Origin: an uncultured Dialister sp.
GTDB lineage: Bacteria; Bacillota; Negativicutes; Veillonellales; Dialisteraceae
NCBI GenBank assembly: GCA_934178345.1
Contig: CAKPQG010000011.1
Coordinates: 1-64,000 of the forward strand
Length of the DNA stretch: 64,000 nucleotides
Reading direction: 5' to 3'
Positions 37,787-46,109 of this stretch are shown piece after piece. Positions within the stretch are counted from its first letter, which is position 1. Each line of letters opens with the position of its first letter. Position numbers and translations under genes: made by a program. The notes below the pieces were generated by a model. The model was not told where the DNA came from, ran no database searches, and worked only from the letters and a program-made list of their open reading frames with translations.

Positions 37787-40700
37787 ATGTCACAATTCCA
37801 AGTCGTTGCGGAAACGTCTGAGAATACCGTCATCACGGAATATACGCCGGAGAAGCGGCGATCCACGAGCTACCAGAGTGAAGCGGAGCTGGAGAAGGAG
37901 TGCATCCGTATGCTCTGCGAAGAGGGCTATGAATATCTCTCTATCCATGAGGAAAAGGATCTTGTCGCAAATCTCCGCAAGCAGCTCGAGGCGCTGAATC
38001 AGTATCATTTCTCAGATCGGGAATGGGATGATTTCTTCCATCACGTCCTTGCGAACCCGAATGAGCATGCGAAGGAGAAGACGGAGAAGATCCAGGAGGA
38101 CAATGTCCAGGTCTTGAAGCGGGATGACGGGTCGACGAAGAATATCACGCTCATTGATAAAAAGCAGATCCATAATAACCGCCTGCAGGTGATTCATCAG
38201 TATGAGAATGGGAAGGAGAATGGGGCTTCCTATGACAATCGCTATGATGTGACGATCCTGGTAAATGGGCTGCCTTTGGTGCATCTGGAGCTGAAGCGGC
38301 GCGGGGTGAAGATCCGCGAAGCATTCAATCAGATCAATCGGTATCAGAGGGATTCGTTCTGGGCAGGGGCAGGGCTCTACGAGTATGTACAGATTTTCGT
38401 GATTTCCAATGGGACGAATACGAAGTACTACTCGAACAGTACGCGCTTCAATGCAGTGAAGGAGAATGAGAAGCGCGGGGCGAGCCGGACGAAGACGAGC
38501 AACAGCTTCGAATTTACCTGTTTCTGGGCGGATGCGAATAATACAGTGATTTCTGATCTCATCGATTTCACGAAGACTTTCCTTGCGCGGCATACGATTC
38601 TCTCTATTCTGACACGGTACTGTATCTTCACGTCAGAAAAGATGCTGATGGTGATGCGTCCGTATCAGATCACGGCGACGGAGCGGATTCTGAACCGGAT
38701 CGAGATAGCGAACAATTATAAGAAGTATGGTACGGTCGATGGAGGAGGCTATATCTGGCATACGACGGGGTCGGGGAAGACGTTGACGTCTTTCAAGACG
38801 GCGCGCCTCGCCTCGCGTCTGCCGTATATCGACAAGGTGCTTTTTGTTGTGGACCGTAAGGATTTGGATTATCAGACGATGAAGGAGTATGACCGCTTCG
38901 AGAAGGGGGCGGCGAACAGCAATACGTCGACGGCGGTCTTAAAAAAGCAACTGGAAGATCCGTCGGCGCGTATCATCATCACGACGATCCAGAAGCTTTC
39001 GACGTTCATCAAGAAGAATCCGGGGCATCCGGTCTATGCTGAGCATGTGGTCATTATTTTCGATGAGTGCCATCGAAGCCAGTTTGGCGATATGCATTCG
39101 GCGATTGTGAAAAATTTCAAGAAGTACCATCTCTTCGGCTTCACGGGGACACCGATTTTCTCTGTCAATGCGGGCCGTGGGAAGAATCCGGAATTCTTCA
39201 CGACGGCGCAGACGTTTGGCGACCAGCTGCACTGCTATACCATCGTGGATGCCATCCGCGACAGAAATGTGCTGCCTTTCCGCGTGGATTACATCAAGAC
39301 GATGGAGGCGGATGAGGATATCTCCGATGAGATGGTCTGGGATATCAACCGCGAAAAGGTGATGATGGCGCCGGAGCGAATTTCTGTGGTGGTGAAGTAC
39401 ATTCTCACGCATTTCGACCAGAAGACGTATCGCGGAGATAAGACGTATGTCTATCAGGCACTGACGAATATCAGCGAGGTGGCGTCCGGGAAGAACCAGG
39501 TCGAGGAAATCAAGCAGAAGCAGCGTCTGTCGGGGTTTAATTCCCTCTTTGCGGTGGCCAGTGTCCCGATGGCGAAGCTCTACTATGAAGAGTTCAAGAA
39601 ACAAATGCAGGCCGATCCGACAAAGAAGCTGAAGATTGCGACGATTTTCAGCTATGCGCCCAATGAAGAGGAAGCGGAGGGGCTTCTGGGGGAGGAAAAT
39701 TCGGAGGATACATCGGCTCTCGACAGGAATTCACGGGATTTTCTGGAGCATGCGATTGAGGACTACAATGCGATGTTTCATACCAGCTACGATACGTCGG
39801 CCGATAAATTCCAGAATTATTACAAAGATGTCTCCCTCCGCATGAAGAATAAGGAGCTGGATCTGCTCATCGTGGTGAATATGTTCCTCACCGGCTTCGA
39901 TGCGACGACGCTGAATACGCTCTGGGTGGATAAGAATCTCAAGATGCATGGGCTCATTCAGGCGTTTTCCCGGACGAACCGCATTCTGAATGCGGTGAAG
40001 ACGTTTGGAAATATCGTCTGCTTTAGAAATCTTTCGAAACGGGTGGATAGTGCGATTTCTCTCTTCGGGGATAAAAATGCCGGAGGCATCGTGCTTATGC
40101 GCCGCTTCAAGGACTACTATGAAGGCTATACGGATACGGATGGCAAGCACAGGGATGGATATGTGGATTTCGTGAAGAGGCTCAAGGATAAGTTTCCTTT
40201 GGGCGGAAATATCATCAGCGAAGAAAAGCAGAAGGAATTCATCTTGCTCTTCGGCGTCCTGCTTCGCATGAGAAATCTGCTTTCGTCTTTCGATGAATTC
40301 AAAGGAAAGGAAATCCTTTCTGCCCGTGACTGGCAGGATTACCAGGGGCGGTATCTCGATATCAAAGAAGAGTGGGACCGCAGGAAAAAGCATGATAAAA
40401 AAGATGTCACGGAGGATGTAGTCTTCGAGACGGAGCTCATCCGCCAGGTGGAGATCAATATCGACTATATCCTGATGCTGGTAAAAAAGTATCATGATAC
40501 CCATTGTGAGGATAAAGAGGTGCTGATTTCTATTCGTAAGGCCATCGACGCGAGCCCTGAGCTTCGCAGCAAGAAGGATCTCATCGAGAATTTCATAGCC
40601 GGTGTCAATGAGTCGGGAGATATCCTGAATGAGTGGAATGGCTATGTCGCAGAAAAGAGAGAAGAGGATCTTTCAGCTATCATTCAGGGGGAACGGCTAA

Positions 40701-40984
40701 AGGAGGACGATACCCGCCGTTATATGGAAAATGCTTTCCGCGATGGGGAAATCAAGACCGCGGGAACTGATATCGATGCCCTTCTCCCACCGATTTCCCG
40801 CTTTGGGTCTGGGACACGTGCCCAAAAGAAACAGAGTGTAATCGACAAGTTCAAAGGTTTCTTTGAACGCTACTTTGGCATTGGCGGTGCTCCGTCTTTC
40901 GAGAAACCTAAAGCTGCTATGCCTTATGGTGGGAAAGAGAAAATGTCCGTGGCAGCAGAACATCCGATGACGTATGGTCGGTGA
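37787..40984 (+). CDS. hsdR: type I restriction subunit HsdR
   Basis: HsdR is the motor and nuclease subunit. The 1065-residue protein has an N-terminal nuclease domain with DVTILVNGLPLVHLELKRRG (PD-(D/E)xK core, ELK near residue 177). It also has helicase motifs WHTTGSGKTLT (Walker A), FDECHRSQFG (DEAD-type box) and GFTGTP, with the second RecA-like domain around TGFDATTLNTLW and QAFSRTNRI. The C-terminal helical region contacts HsdM. I choose ATG 37787, with AAAGGAGAA ahead. It lies 38 bases after the third TRD and completes the hsdM-hsdS-hsdR operon. Confidence 0.96.
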   Translation: MSQFQVVAETSENTVITEYTPEKRRSTSYQSEAELEKECIRMLCEEGYEYLSIHEEKDLVANLRKQLEALNQYHFSDREWDDFFHHVLANPNEHAKEKTEKIQEDNVQVLKRDDGSTKNITLIDKKQIHNNRLQVIHQYENGKENGASYDNRYDVTILVNGLPLVHLELKRRGVKIREAFNQINRYQRDSFWAGAGLYEYVQIFVISNGTNTKYYSNSTRFNAVKENEKRGASRTKTSNSFEFTCFWADANNTVISDLIDFTKTFLARHTILSILTRYCIFTSEKMLMVMRPYQITATERILNRIEIANNYKKYGTVDGGGYIWHTTGSGKTLTSFKTARLASRLPYIDKVLFVVDRKDLDYQTMKEYDRFEKGAANSNTSTAVLKKQLEDPSARIIITTIQKLSTFIKKNPGHPVYAEHVVIIFDECHRSQFGDMHSAIVKNFKKYHLFGFTGTPIFSVNAGRGKNPEFFTTAQTFGDQLHCYTIVDAIRDRNVLPFRVDYIKTMEADEDISDEMVWDINREKVMMAPERISVVVKYILTHFDQKTYRGDKTYVYQALTNISEVASGKNQVEEIKQKQRLSGFNSLFAVASVPMAKLYYEEFKKQMQADPTKKLKIATIFSYAPNEEEAEGLLGEENSEDTSALDRNSRDFLEHAIEDYNAMFHTSYDTSADKFQNYYKDVSLRMKNKELDLLIVVNMFLTGFDATTLNTLWVDKNLKMHGLIQAFSRTNRILNAVKTFGNIVCFRNLSKRVDSAISLFGDKNAGGIVLMRRFKDYYEGYTDTDGKHRDGYVDFVKRLKDKFPLGGNIISEEKQKEFILLFGVLLRMRNLLSSFDEFKGKEILSARDWQDYQGRYLDIKEEWDRRKKHDKKDVTEDVVFETELIRQVEINIDYILMLVKKYHDTHCEDKEVLISIRKAIDASPELRSKKDLIENFIAGVNESGDILNEWNGYVAEKREEDLSAIIQGERLKEDDTRRYMENAFRDGEIKTAGTDIDALLPPISRFGSGTRAQKKQSVIDKFKGFFERYFGIGGAPSFEKPKAAMPYGGKEKMSVAAEHPMTYGR

Positions 40985-41101
40985 GAGAAAAACGGTTCAT
41001 CTTTCTGTCCCTTGACCCGTATCGCGGCATTAGGACCCGTAGAACCTGTCAAACCTATCGAACCCGATATATCATTACTCACACAATCGCATGGCGCACC
41101 A

Positions 41102-41130
41102 TTGCCATTTCCGCTCAATCGCGGTATGAT
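41102..41130 (+). promoter_or_regulatory. promoter of alr
   Basis: TTGCCA (41102-41107), 17 bases, TATGAT (41125-41130). Confidence 0.7.
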
Positions 41131-41151
41131 AGATGCATAAAAATAAAAGGA

Positions 41152-41208
41152 AGCACCGAGGCTTCAAAGTATCAGGCATTGCCTGATGCTTTTGTCGCGG
41201 TGCTTTTC
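41152..41208 (+). terminator. hairpin with T run in the alr leader
   Basis: A nested structure: outer AGCACCG (41152-41158) with CGGTGCT (41198-41204), inner ATCAGGC with GCCTGAT, followed by TTTTC. It lies between the promoter and alr, so it could act as an attenuator. I did not recognise a known riboswitch. Confidence 0.55.
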
Positions 41209-41246
41209 ATTTCTGCCGACGGCAGAAAAGAATGGGAGGAATACAA

Positions 41247-42347
41247 ATGCCGGTTTCTTACATGGAAATCAATCTGAATGCGCTTCGTCACAATCTCAAG
41301 GTCATCCGCGCGCATCTGCCGAAGGAAGTGAATGCGCTCGCTGTCGTGAAGGCGAATGCCTATGGACATGGCGCGAAGGAAACGCTGCGCATCGCCCTTG
41401 AAGAAGGCTATGTCGCTGCGGCTGTCGCCCGCGTGGAAGAAGGGGCGGAGCTCCGCGACGCAGGATTCACATGCCCGATCTACGTGCTCGGTCTGCCGCT
41501 GCCGGAAGATATGCCCATCGGTGTGAATAAAGACCTCATCATGCCGATCGATGATACCGTCGATCTGGATGCTTTGGAAGCCATCGCCGCTGTTTCGAAG
41601 AAAACCATCGAAGTCATGCTGCCGATCGATACCGGCATGAACCGTATCGGAACCCATCCGAAGGACGTACCTGCGCTCCTCAAAAAGCTTGAAGCCTATC
41701 CGCACATCCACGCACATGGCACCTTCACCCATATGGCGACAGCGGACCACAAGGAGAAGGATGCCGCACTGAAACAGCTCGACCGTTTCGATGAAGCGAT
41801 CTCCTACATGCCAGTCGATGAAAACTTCGTGATTTCCTCCGCCAACAGCGCCGGTGTCATCGACATCCCGAGAAGTTGGCATAACCTCGCCCGCCCAGGC
41901 ATCATCATCTATGGGCCGCAGCCGTCAGACGTCATGACGAATAAGCTCGACCTCCAGTACGCGATGAGCGTCGTGAGCCATGTCACCCATGTCCAGACCC
42001 TGCATAAGGGCGAAGCCATCGGCTACGGCGGTACCTATGTCGCCAAAGAGGATATGAAGACTGCGACCGTCCCGATCGGTTATGCGGACGGCTGGCACAG
42101 AAGCCTTTCCAATAAGGGCGTCGTCCTCATCAATGGCAAGCGCTGCCCGATCGTCGGCCGCATCTGCATGGACCAGTTCATGGTCGCCTGCGATGACGAA
42201 GTCCGCCCGGGCGATGAAGTCGTCCTCATGGGCAAGCAGGGCGAGGAAGAGATCACCGTCGATGAAGTATCTGCTACGGCTGAAACCATCCCGCATGAAA
42301 TCATGTGCGACCTGAAGCGTATCCCGAGAGTATTTGTAGAAAAATAG
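41247..42347 (+). CDS. alr: alanine racemase
   Basis: Alr interconverts L- and D-alanine for peptidoglycan. The 366-residue fold-type III PLP enzyme has VVKANAYGHG (PLP lysine near residue 37), GMNRIG, THMATAD, the substrate tyrosine in PIGYADGWHR, and CMDQFM. ATG 41247 follows GGGAGGA at a good distance; an in-frame ATG at 41232 overlaps that site and is not favoured. It lies directly before the prophage attachment tRNA. Confidence 0.94.
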   Translation: MPVSYMEINLNALRHNLKVIRAHLPKEVNALAVVKANAYGHGAKETLRIALEEGYVAAAVARVEEGAELRDAGFTCPIYVLGLPLPEDMPIGVNKDLIMPIDDTVDLDALEAIAAVSKKTIEVMLPIDTGMNRIGTHPKDVPALLKKLEAYPHIHAHGTFTHMATADHKEKDAALKQLDRFDEAISYMPVDENFVISSANSAGVIDIPRSWHNLARPGIIIYGPQPSDVMTNKLDLQYAMSVVSHVTHVQTLHKGEAIGYGGTYVAKEDMKTATVPIGYADGWHRSLSNKGVVLINGKRCPIVGRICMDQFMVACDDEVRPGDEVVLMGKQGEEEITVDEVSATAETIPHEIMCDLKRIPRVFVEK

Positions 42348-42464
42348 TTTTGAAGGATCGGGCACTGGAGGAAAGCGGGATCTGTTCGTATCGTCATGTC
42401 GGGCAAAAGCGGGACATCCCCCCTTTCTTATTTTCGCTCCATATGCTATAATAACGCTTGTTAA

Positions 42465-42540
42465 GCGTCTATAGCTCAGTGGATAGAGCACTGGTCTCCG
42501 GAACCAGGTGTCGAGAGTTCGAATCCCTCTAGACGCACCA
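42465..42540 (+). tRNA. tRNA-Arg (CCG anticodon)
   Basis: Acceptor GCGTCTA (42465-42471) pairs with TAGACGC (42530-42536). The anticodon arm is CTGGT-CTCCGGA-ACCAG, giving anticodon CCG, and the T arm reads GAGAG-TTCGAAT-CCCTC. The gene encodes its CCA end. A TATAAT at 42447-42452 is a likely -10. The integrase gene begins about 150 bases further on, so the 3' end is the likely prophage attachment site. Confidence 0.95.
42512..42540. other. probable attL core in the tRNA-Arg 3' end
   Basis: The tRNA T-arm and 3' end (GTTCGAATCCCTCTAGACGC plus ACCA) immediately precede phage DNA with a tyrosine integrase. Such enzymes commonly use tRNA 3' ends as crossover sites and leave the tRNA intact, as seen here. 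The matching attR copy is outside the window, so the exact core is inferred. Confidence 0.65.
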
Positions 42541-42580
42541 GAATTTCTCCGATATTATCGGATAAAATAAAATAGCGCAT

Positions 42581-42617
42581 TTGGGCGCACATGGAGTGGG
42601 CGCACAATTTGGGCGCA
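42581..42617. repeat. three TTGGGCGCA direct repeats, possible integrase arm sites
   Basis: TTGGGCGCA at 42581-42589, GTGGGCGCA at 42596-42604 and TTGGGCGCA at 42609-42617. They lie just inside the prophage between the tRNA and the integrase gene, where arm-type sites of lambda-like integrases are found. A palindrome CCGATATTATCGG sits at 42549-42561. Confidence 0.5.
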
Positions 42618-42646
42618 GTTGGTCCCCGTTGGGACTTTGCCGACTA

Positions 42647-42682
42647 GAAAAGAGGCATCTCGCGATGAGATGCCTCTTTTCG
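42647..42682. terminator. bidirectional terminator after the integrase gene
   Basis: GAAAAGAGGCATCTC and GAGATGCCTCTTTTC form a 15-bp stem around GCGAT, with A and T runs on both sides. It ends integrase transcripts on the minus strand and would also stop plus-strand transcription from the tRNA gene. Confidence 0.88.
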
Positions 42683-42687
42683 TTTGG

Positions 42688-43776
42688 TTAATTATAAATG
42701 GCGTCGATCTTCTCGGCGATGGTTTTATCATAGCAGGGAATCGCATGGCCGTACATGTCGAGCGTCTGTGTCACGCTGCTATGTCCCAGCCGGCGAGAGA
42801 CTTCGATGATGGGGATGCCGTTTGCCAGCAACAGCGTGGCGTGGGTATGCCGCAGGCAGTGGAAATTCCTGTAGGGCAGGCCGGACTTGGACATGAGGTA
42901 TTTCCACATCTTTTCTATCGCTTCAGGACGGACAGGCGTCCCGGCGCGATTTAGAAATACGAGGTCGTGCTCCTCTTCGTCTATAGTGGGAAGCGCTGCT
43001 TTCGCTTCTTTGAGTTTCTGATACACCTTCAGAGGGATCGAGATCTTTCTTCTTCCGGCGGCCGTCTTCGGGGTGTCTATGATGAGCGTACCGCCCGAAA
43101 GCGTCTGTACCTGCTGGCGGATGAAAAGAGTGCGGTCTTCGAGGTCGACGTCGCACCAGCGAAGACCGAGCAGCTCCCCGCGGCGCATGCCGGTATTGAT
43201 GGCCACAAGCAGAAAGAGTGCATAGGGCTTTAGCTTCGGATCTGACTCTGCCAGCTCCATCATCTTCTTTAGCTCCTCGCTGGTAAAGATCCCTTTCTCC
43301 TGCCTGATGACGCGGGGCGGCTTTACGAAGGTGACCACGTTCTTTCTGACCATCCCCAGCTCCCATGCCTTCTGAATGGCACCATGGAGCAGCACATGGA
43401 GCTTCTTGGCACAGTCGGGCGTCAGGGCGTTGTAGAGCTCCTGCAGCATGGTGGGCGTCAGCTTCTGCAGAGAGATTCCCGCGAGCGGCAGCGCTTTGTT
43501 TGCAGTGAATAGATAGCGCTCATAAGTCAAAGGCTTTACAGTAGGCTTCTTGTATGTTTGCAGCCATTTGATGAGCCATTCGCCCAGAGAAATGGCGGAG
43601 GGTGCTACGAAAGATCCATCATGCGCAGCGAGCCGCATCTTCTGTGTCCATGCCAGCGCCTCATCGCGGCTAAGAAACCGCTTCGAATAGCGGCGACCAT
43701 CCACGGAGACGAAGGCGCGCCACCGCTGCCGTGATTCTTCCCAGTGAACCGTGCCTTCTTTATATCGTCCTGGCAT
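42688..43776 (-). CDS. int: tyrosine-family phage integrase
   Basis: This enzyme would integrate and excise the prophage. The 362-residue protein has an N-terminal AP2-like arm-binding segment (about 5-45, GTVHWEESRQRWRAFVSVDG) and a SAM-like core-binding domain (about 60-145). The catalytic domain has Arg in NTGMRRGELLGLRW, HCLRHTHATLLL (HxxR), GHSSVTQTLDMYGH (the final H/W and the Tyr nucleophile). The ATG at 43776 has AAAGGAG ahead; a longer reading starts without a site. It is transcribed toward the attachment tRNA. Confidence 0.95.
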   Translation of the reverse strand: MPGRYKEGTVHWEESRQRWRAFVSVDGRRYSKRFLSRDEALAWTQKMRLAAHDGSFVAPSAISLGEWLIKWLQTYKKPTVKPLTYERYLFTANKALPLAGISLQKLTPTMLQELYNALTPDCAKKLHVLLHGAIQKAWELGMVRKNVVTFVKPPRVIRQEKGIFTSEELKKMMELAESDPKLKPYALFLLVAINTGMRRGELLGLRWCDVDLEDRTLFIRQQVQTLSGGTLIIDTPKTAAGRRKISIPLKVYQKLKEAKAALPTIDEEEHDLVFLNRAGTPVRPEAIEKMWKYLMSKSGLPYRNFHCLRHTHATLLLANGIPIIEVSRRLGHSSVTQTLDMYGHAIPCYDKTIAEKIDAIYN

Positions 43777-43866
43777 AGCGAGCTCCTTTCTCCCACCTTG
43801 TCGGTATGCCTTTAGTTTCAAAAAGTGGGAAAATTGAAACGAAGCGATGAATCAGCAAAAATAGGC

Positions 43867-43965
43867 AAAAAAATAGGAACGACATCACGAATGAAGTCGT
43901 TCCCGCAAAATGCATAGCATTTTTTGTTGTGGCTTCATTATATAGGAACTATAGTTACCTGTCAA
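43867..43965 (-). promoter_or_regulatory. promoter, palindrome and early terminator ahead of int
   Basis: On the minus strand TTGACA (43965-43960), 17 bases, TATAAT (43942-43937). The spacer contains the 10-base palindrome AACTATAGTT. About 35 bases downstream GGAACGAC and GTCGTTCC (43876-43903) pair and are followed by TATTTTTTT. The -35 overlaps the abi stop codon. The terminator may simply end abi transcripts, but it also lies between this promoter and int, allowing a short RNA or attenuation of int. Confidence 0.65.
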
Positions 43966-44900
43966 GATGATATTTTAAGAGGAAACCATGCATTGATAAT
44001 TACTATGAGAAAATCAAATGTACTCCTTATCGTTAGATTGTTCGAATAGCTATATTGCCTATATAAGCGATTTTTAAATTCATCTAATATGTAAGCAATA
44101 TGCTTTTGGACACCGGGACTAGAGACAAATACCTTGTGCGCATATATACAGGTGGTAATTTGCTCTATAGGCTCATTTCGCAATTTGTTTCTTTGCGCAT
44201 TTCTGGATATCCCAATTTGATTAAGCGCATTTTTTAATGCCTGACTTGGCTGGTGGGGGTTATTCTTTTGTTTGAGGTTATTGATAATACAACTGTTATG
44301 CGCAGCTGCATTTCGAATAGTTTTAACCTTTTTCAATATATACCCCGCTTGTTGTATGTTTATGTCATTGAAACGTGAAGCGCAAAATAAATAAAAATAG
44401 ATATATGAACCGAAAGAAATAAGCTCCAAGAATACCCATACAGGCATTTGATTTTTATATGCATTGTATAAATCGCGACAATAAGGGTTATTTGTGTTTC
44501 TGCTGAGCTCGTTGCAAAGAAAGGCTTTACCGCTAGAATTAAGACTATTTATATAATCAGTCACAATACCATAACCATCTTCTTGCTGACTGTTGACGAT
44601 CCTTTTCAACAGATCAACCTTAGAAAAATGCTCGATATTTAAGGCTAATTCTGCAACAATCATTCTTAAACGTGTATCAATTATTGCTAGGTCTGTCAAA
44701 TAGGCGAAATCTAAGTGTACGTAACGAGTCTTAGTTTTATCTTTGTTGAAATTTTTTCTATAAGCTTTTAGCTTAAAGAAGTCGTTATTGTACTGCAGAT
44801 AATGCAAAGCCTCAGTCTCTGTCATTTCATTGAACTCTACGCCTTTCCCTTTCAGATGGTGTATTTGGTCCGAATAGCTCAATTTAGGTTTATATCCCAT
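43962..44900 (-). CDS. AbiF/AbiD-like abortive-infection HEPN protein (Abi_2 family)
   Basis: Abi_2 proteins give phage-exclusion phenotypes and carry HEPN-type RNase folds. The 312-residue protein opens KPKLSYSDQIHHLKGKGVEF, has the central helical part with YLTDLAIIDTRLRMIVAEL, MPVWVFLELISFGS (a family hallmark), and near residue 206 TIRNAAAHNS, matching the HEPN R-x4-H catalytic motif. It is clearly more A/T-rich than the neighbouring phage genes, so it looks like a separately acquired cargo gene. It lies between int and the repressor, the usual place for lysogenic-conversion genes. The upstream 170 bases hold a structured element with its own terminator. Confidence 0.85.
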   Translation of the reverse strand: MGYKPKLSYSDQIHHLKGKGVEFNEMTETEALHYLQYNNDFFKLKAYRKNFNKDKTKTRYVHLDFAYLTDLAIIDTRLRMIVAELALNIEHFSKVDLLKRIVNSQQEDGYGIVTDYINSLNSSGKAFLCNELSRNTNNPYCRDLYNAYKNQMPVWVFLELISFGSYIYFYLFCASRFNDINIQQAGYILKKVKTIRNAAAHNSCIINNLKQKNNPHQPSQALKNALNQIGISRNAQRNKLRNEPIEQITTCIYAHKVFVSSPGVQKHIAYILDEFKNRLYRQYSYSNNLTIRSTFDFLIVIINAWFPLKISS

Positions 44901-44926
44901 AATATCAACCTACCTTTCTTTTGAAA

Positions 44927-45071
44927 TAGTGAATACCTTTATCAAATCACTGGATGCAGGAAATACCCTTATTTTAGGTGGTAGAAATAAAGGTATTCCA
45001 GTAGCTGCTGCAAAATTTGCAACAACTCACACCTAGACCATTTTCGTGAACCCGCGAAAATGGTCTTTTTT
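44927..45071 (+). ncRNA. candidate structured RNA beside the abi gene
   Basis: Three related segments, AATACCTTTAT (44931-44941), GGAAATACCCTTATTTT (about 44959-44975) and GAAATAAAGGTATTCC (44984-44999), allow a stem of about 15 bp around a loop AGGTGGTA. A TGCAAAATTTGCA palindrome follows at 45009-45021. The region ends with a strong plus-strand terminator (AGACCATTTTCG, six bases, CGAAAATGGTCT, T run, 45035-45071). The terminator's T run is on the plus strand, so the RNA would be divergent from abi. I found no convincing promoter. The same DNA is also the leader of abi on the other strand. Confidence 0.45.
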
Positions 45072-45738
45072 ATTGCTTGATCACTGAATACTTCGCCACC
45101 GCCAGCCCGATGATCTGGATGGAGTCGCAGTTGTCAGAGTTAAAGATCATCGGTGGATATTGCGGATTCATGGACACGAGGGTGCAGCCGTCTGGATTTT
45201 TGTAGAAGCGCTTCAGGGTGGCGTCGTCGTCGATGCGGACGGCGGCGATCTGGCCATCATCCACGATGGGCTGGCTGCGGATGAATACCACGTCACCGTC
45301 ATGGATATCGGCGCCTATCATGCTGTCGCCGCTTACGATGAGCCCGAAGTCTGCCTGCACGCCAGTATCACAGGGCAGAAAGGCTTCTATATGCTCATCA
45401 GCTAATATTGGCTTTCCGGCGGCGATCTGCCCGATAATGGGAACCATGCGTCTTTCAATGGGGACGATATTTTTGAGGGAAGAAATGTCGCTGCTCATAA
45501 GAGCCACGCGTTCATTCCCATTTATCAGCTTCATTAGAGCGTCAACGGTTAAACCAACGCCATGCGCAATCTTTTCATACGTCCTAATAGATGGTGTGAT
45601 GGATTTCCCGTTTTTAGAATTACGATTCTTCTCAAGCATGGATATATATGGCTTACTTAATCCACATCTTTTTGCAAGATCATCCATAGAAAGTTCGTGC
45701 TCGGCACGGTAATTTCGCAGAAATTCAGATAGTGACAT
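45070..45738 (-). CDS. CI/LexA-like phage repressor with S24 peptidase domain
   Basis: The likely lysogeny repressor. The 222-residue protein has an N-terminal Xre-type HTH (about 1-70, DDLAKRCGLSKPYISMLEK), a cleavage-type AAG site in IGQIAAGKP, and an S24 self-cleavage domain with Ser in VSGDSMIG and Lys in DDATLKRFYKN. DNA damage should trigger RecA-stimulated self-cleavage and induction. I choose the ATG at 45738 after AAAGGAGG; a TTG 9 bases upstream is too close to that site. It is divergent from the small Xre gene and shares the operator region with it. Confidence 0.92.
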   Translation of the reverse strand: MSLSEFLRNYRAEHELSMDDLAKRCGLSKPYISMLEKNRNSKNGKSITPSIRTYEKIAHGVGLTVDALMKLINGNERVALMSSDISSLKNIVPIERRMVPIIGQIAAGKPILADEHIEAFLPCDTGVQADFGLIVSGDSMIGADIHDGDVVFIRSQPIVDDGQIAAVRIDDDATLKRFYKNPDGCTLVSMNPQYPPMIFNSDNCDSIQIIGLAVAKYSVIKQ

Positions 45739-45765
45739 TTTTATCAAGCCTCCTTTGTTAATTGT

Positions 45766-45794
45766 ATTTTACATGAGGCGGCGAAAAATGTAAA
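45766..45794 (-). promoter_or_regulatory. promoter of the repressor gene
   Basis: On the minus strand TTTACA (45794-45789), 17 bases, TAAAAT (45771-45766). Confidence 0.75.
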
Positions 45795-45800
45795 GCGTAC

Positions 45801-45829
45801 TTGACAAGCGGTTAGTAAAGATGTATCAT
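45801..45829 (+). promoter_or_regulatory. early lytic promoter
   Basis: TTGACA (45801-45806), 17 bases, TATCAT (45824-45829). It is divergent from the repressor promoter and directly ahead of the operator at 45841. Confidence 0.85.
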
Positions 45830-45840
45830 AGCTCTAGAAA

Positions 45841-45856
45841 GTTAAGTTTACTTAAC
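45841..45856. promoter_or_regulatory. phage operator 1
   Basis: GTTAAGTTTACTTAAC, a near-perfect 16-bp palindrome just downstream of the lytic promoter. A matching palindrome lies at 46071-46086. Confidence 0.8.
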
Positions 45857-45873
45857 AGAAAGGAGGGGGCTCG

Positions 45874-46071
45874 ATGGTTAATAATAATCTTTCAGAAGTT
45901 CGAAAAACCAAAGGGTTAACGCAGGAAGGATTAGCGGAGAAATCCGGAGTTTCCAGAGTAACAATTGCTAACATCGAACGTGGCGCAGTCACAGATTTAA
46001 AGATTAGCACTATGCTTAGCTTGGCGAACGCATTAGGGGCTACTGTAGAAGAAATTTTTTTACCTAGATAG
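45874..46071 (+). CDS. Cro-like Xre-family regulator
   Basis: A 65-residue single-domain HTH protein (EVRKTKGLTQEGLAEKSGVSR with recognition helix about 28-38, TIANIERGAV). Its size and divergent position from the CI-like gene suggest a Cro or early-lytic role. ATG 45874 has AAAGGAGG ahead. It is flanked on both sides by identical-type 16-bp palindromic operators. Confidence 0.88.
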   Translation: MVNNNLSEVRKTKGLTQEGLAEKSGVSRVTIANIERGAVTDLKISTMLSLANALGATVEEIFLPR

Positions 46072-46086
46072 TTAAGTTCACTTAAC
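46071..46086. promoter_or_regulatory. phage operator 2
   Basis: GTTAAGTTCACTTAAC differs from operator 1 in one central base. It lies right after the stop of the Cro-like gene and ahead of the methyltransferase gene, so repressor or Cro binding here could control downstream early genes. Confidence 0.78.
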
Positions 46087-46109
46087 AAGGTACAGAAGGA
46101 GGACCAACA

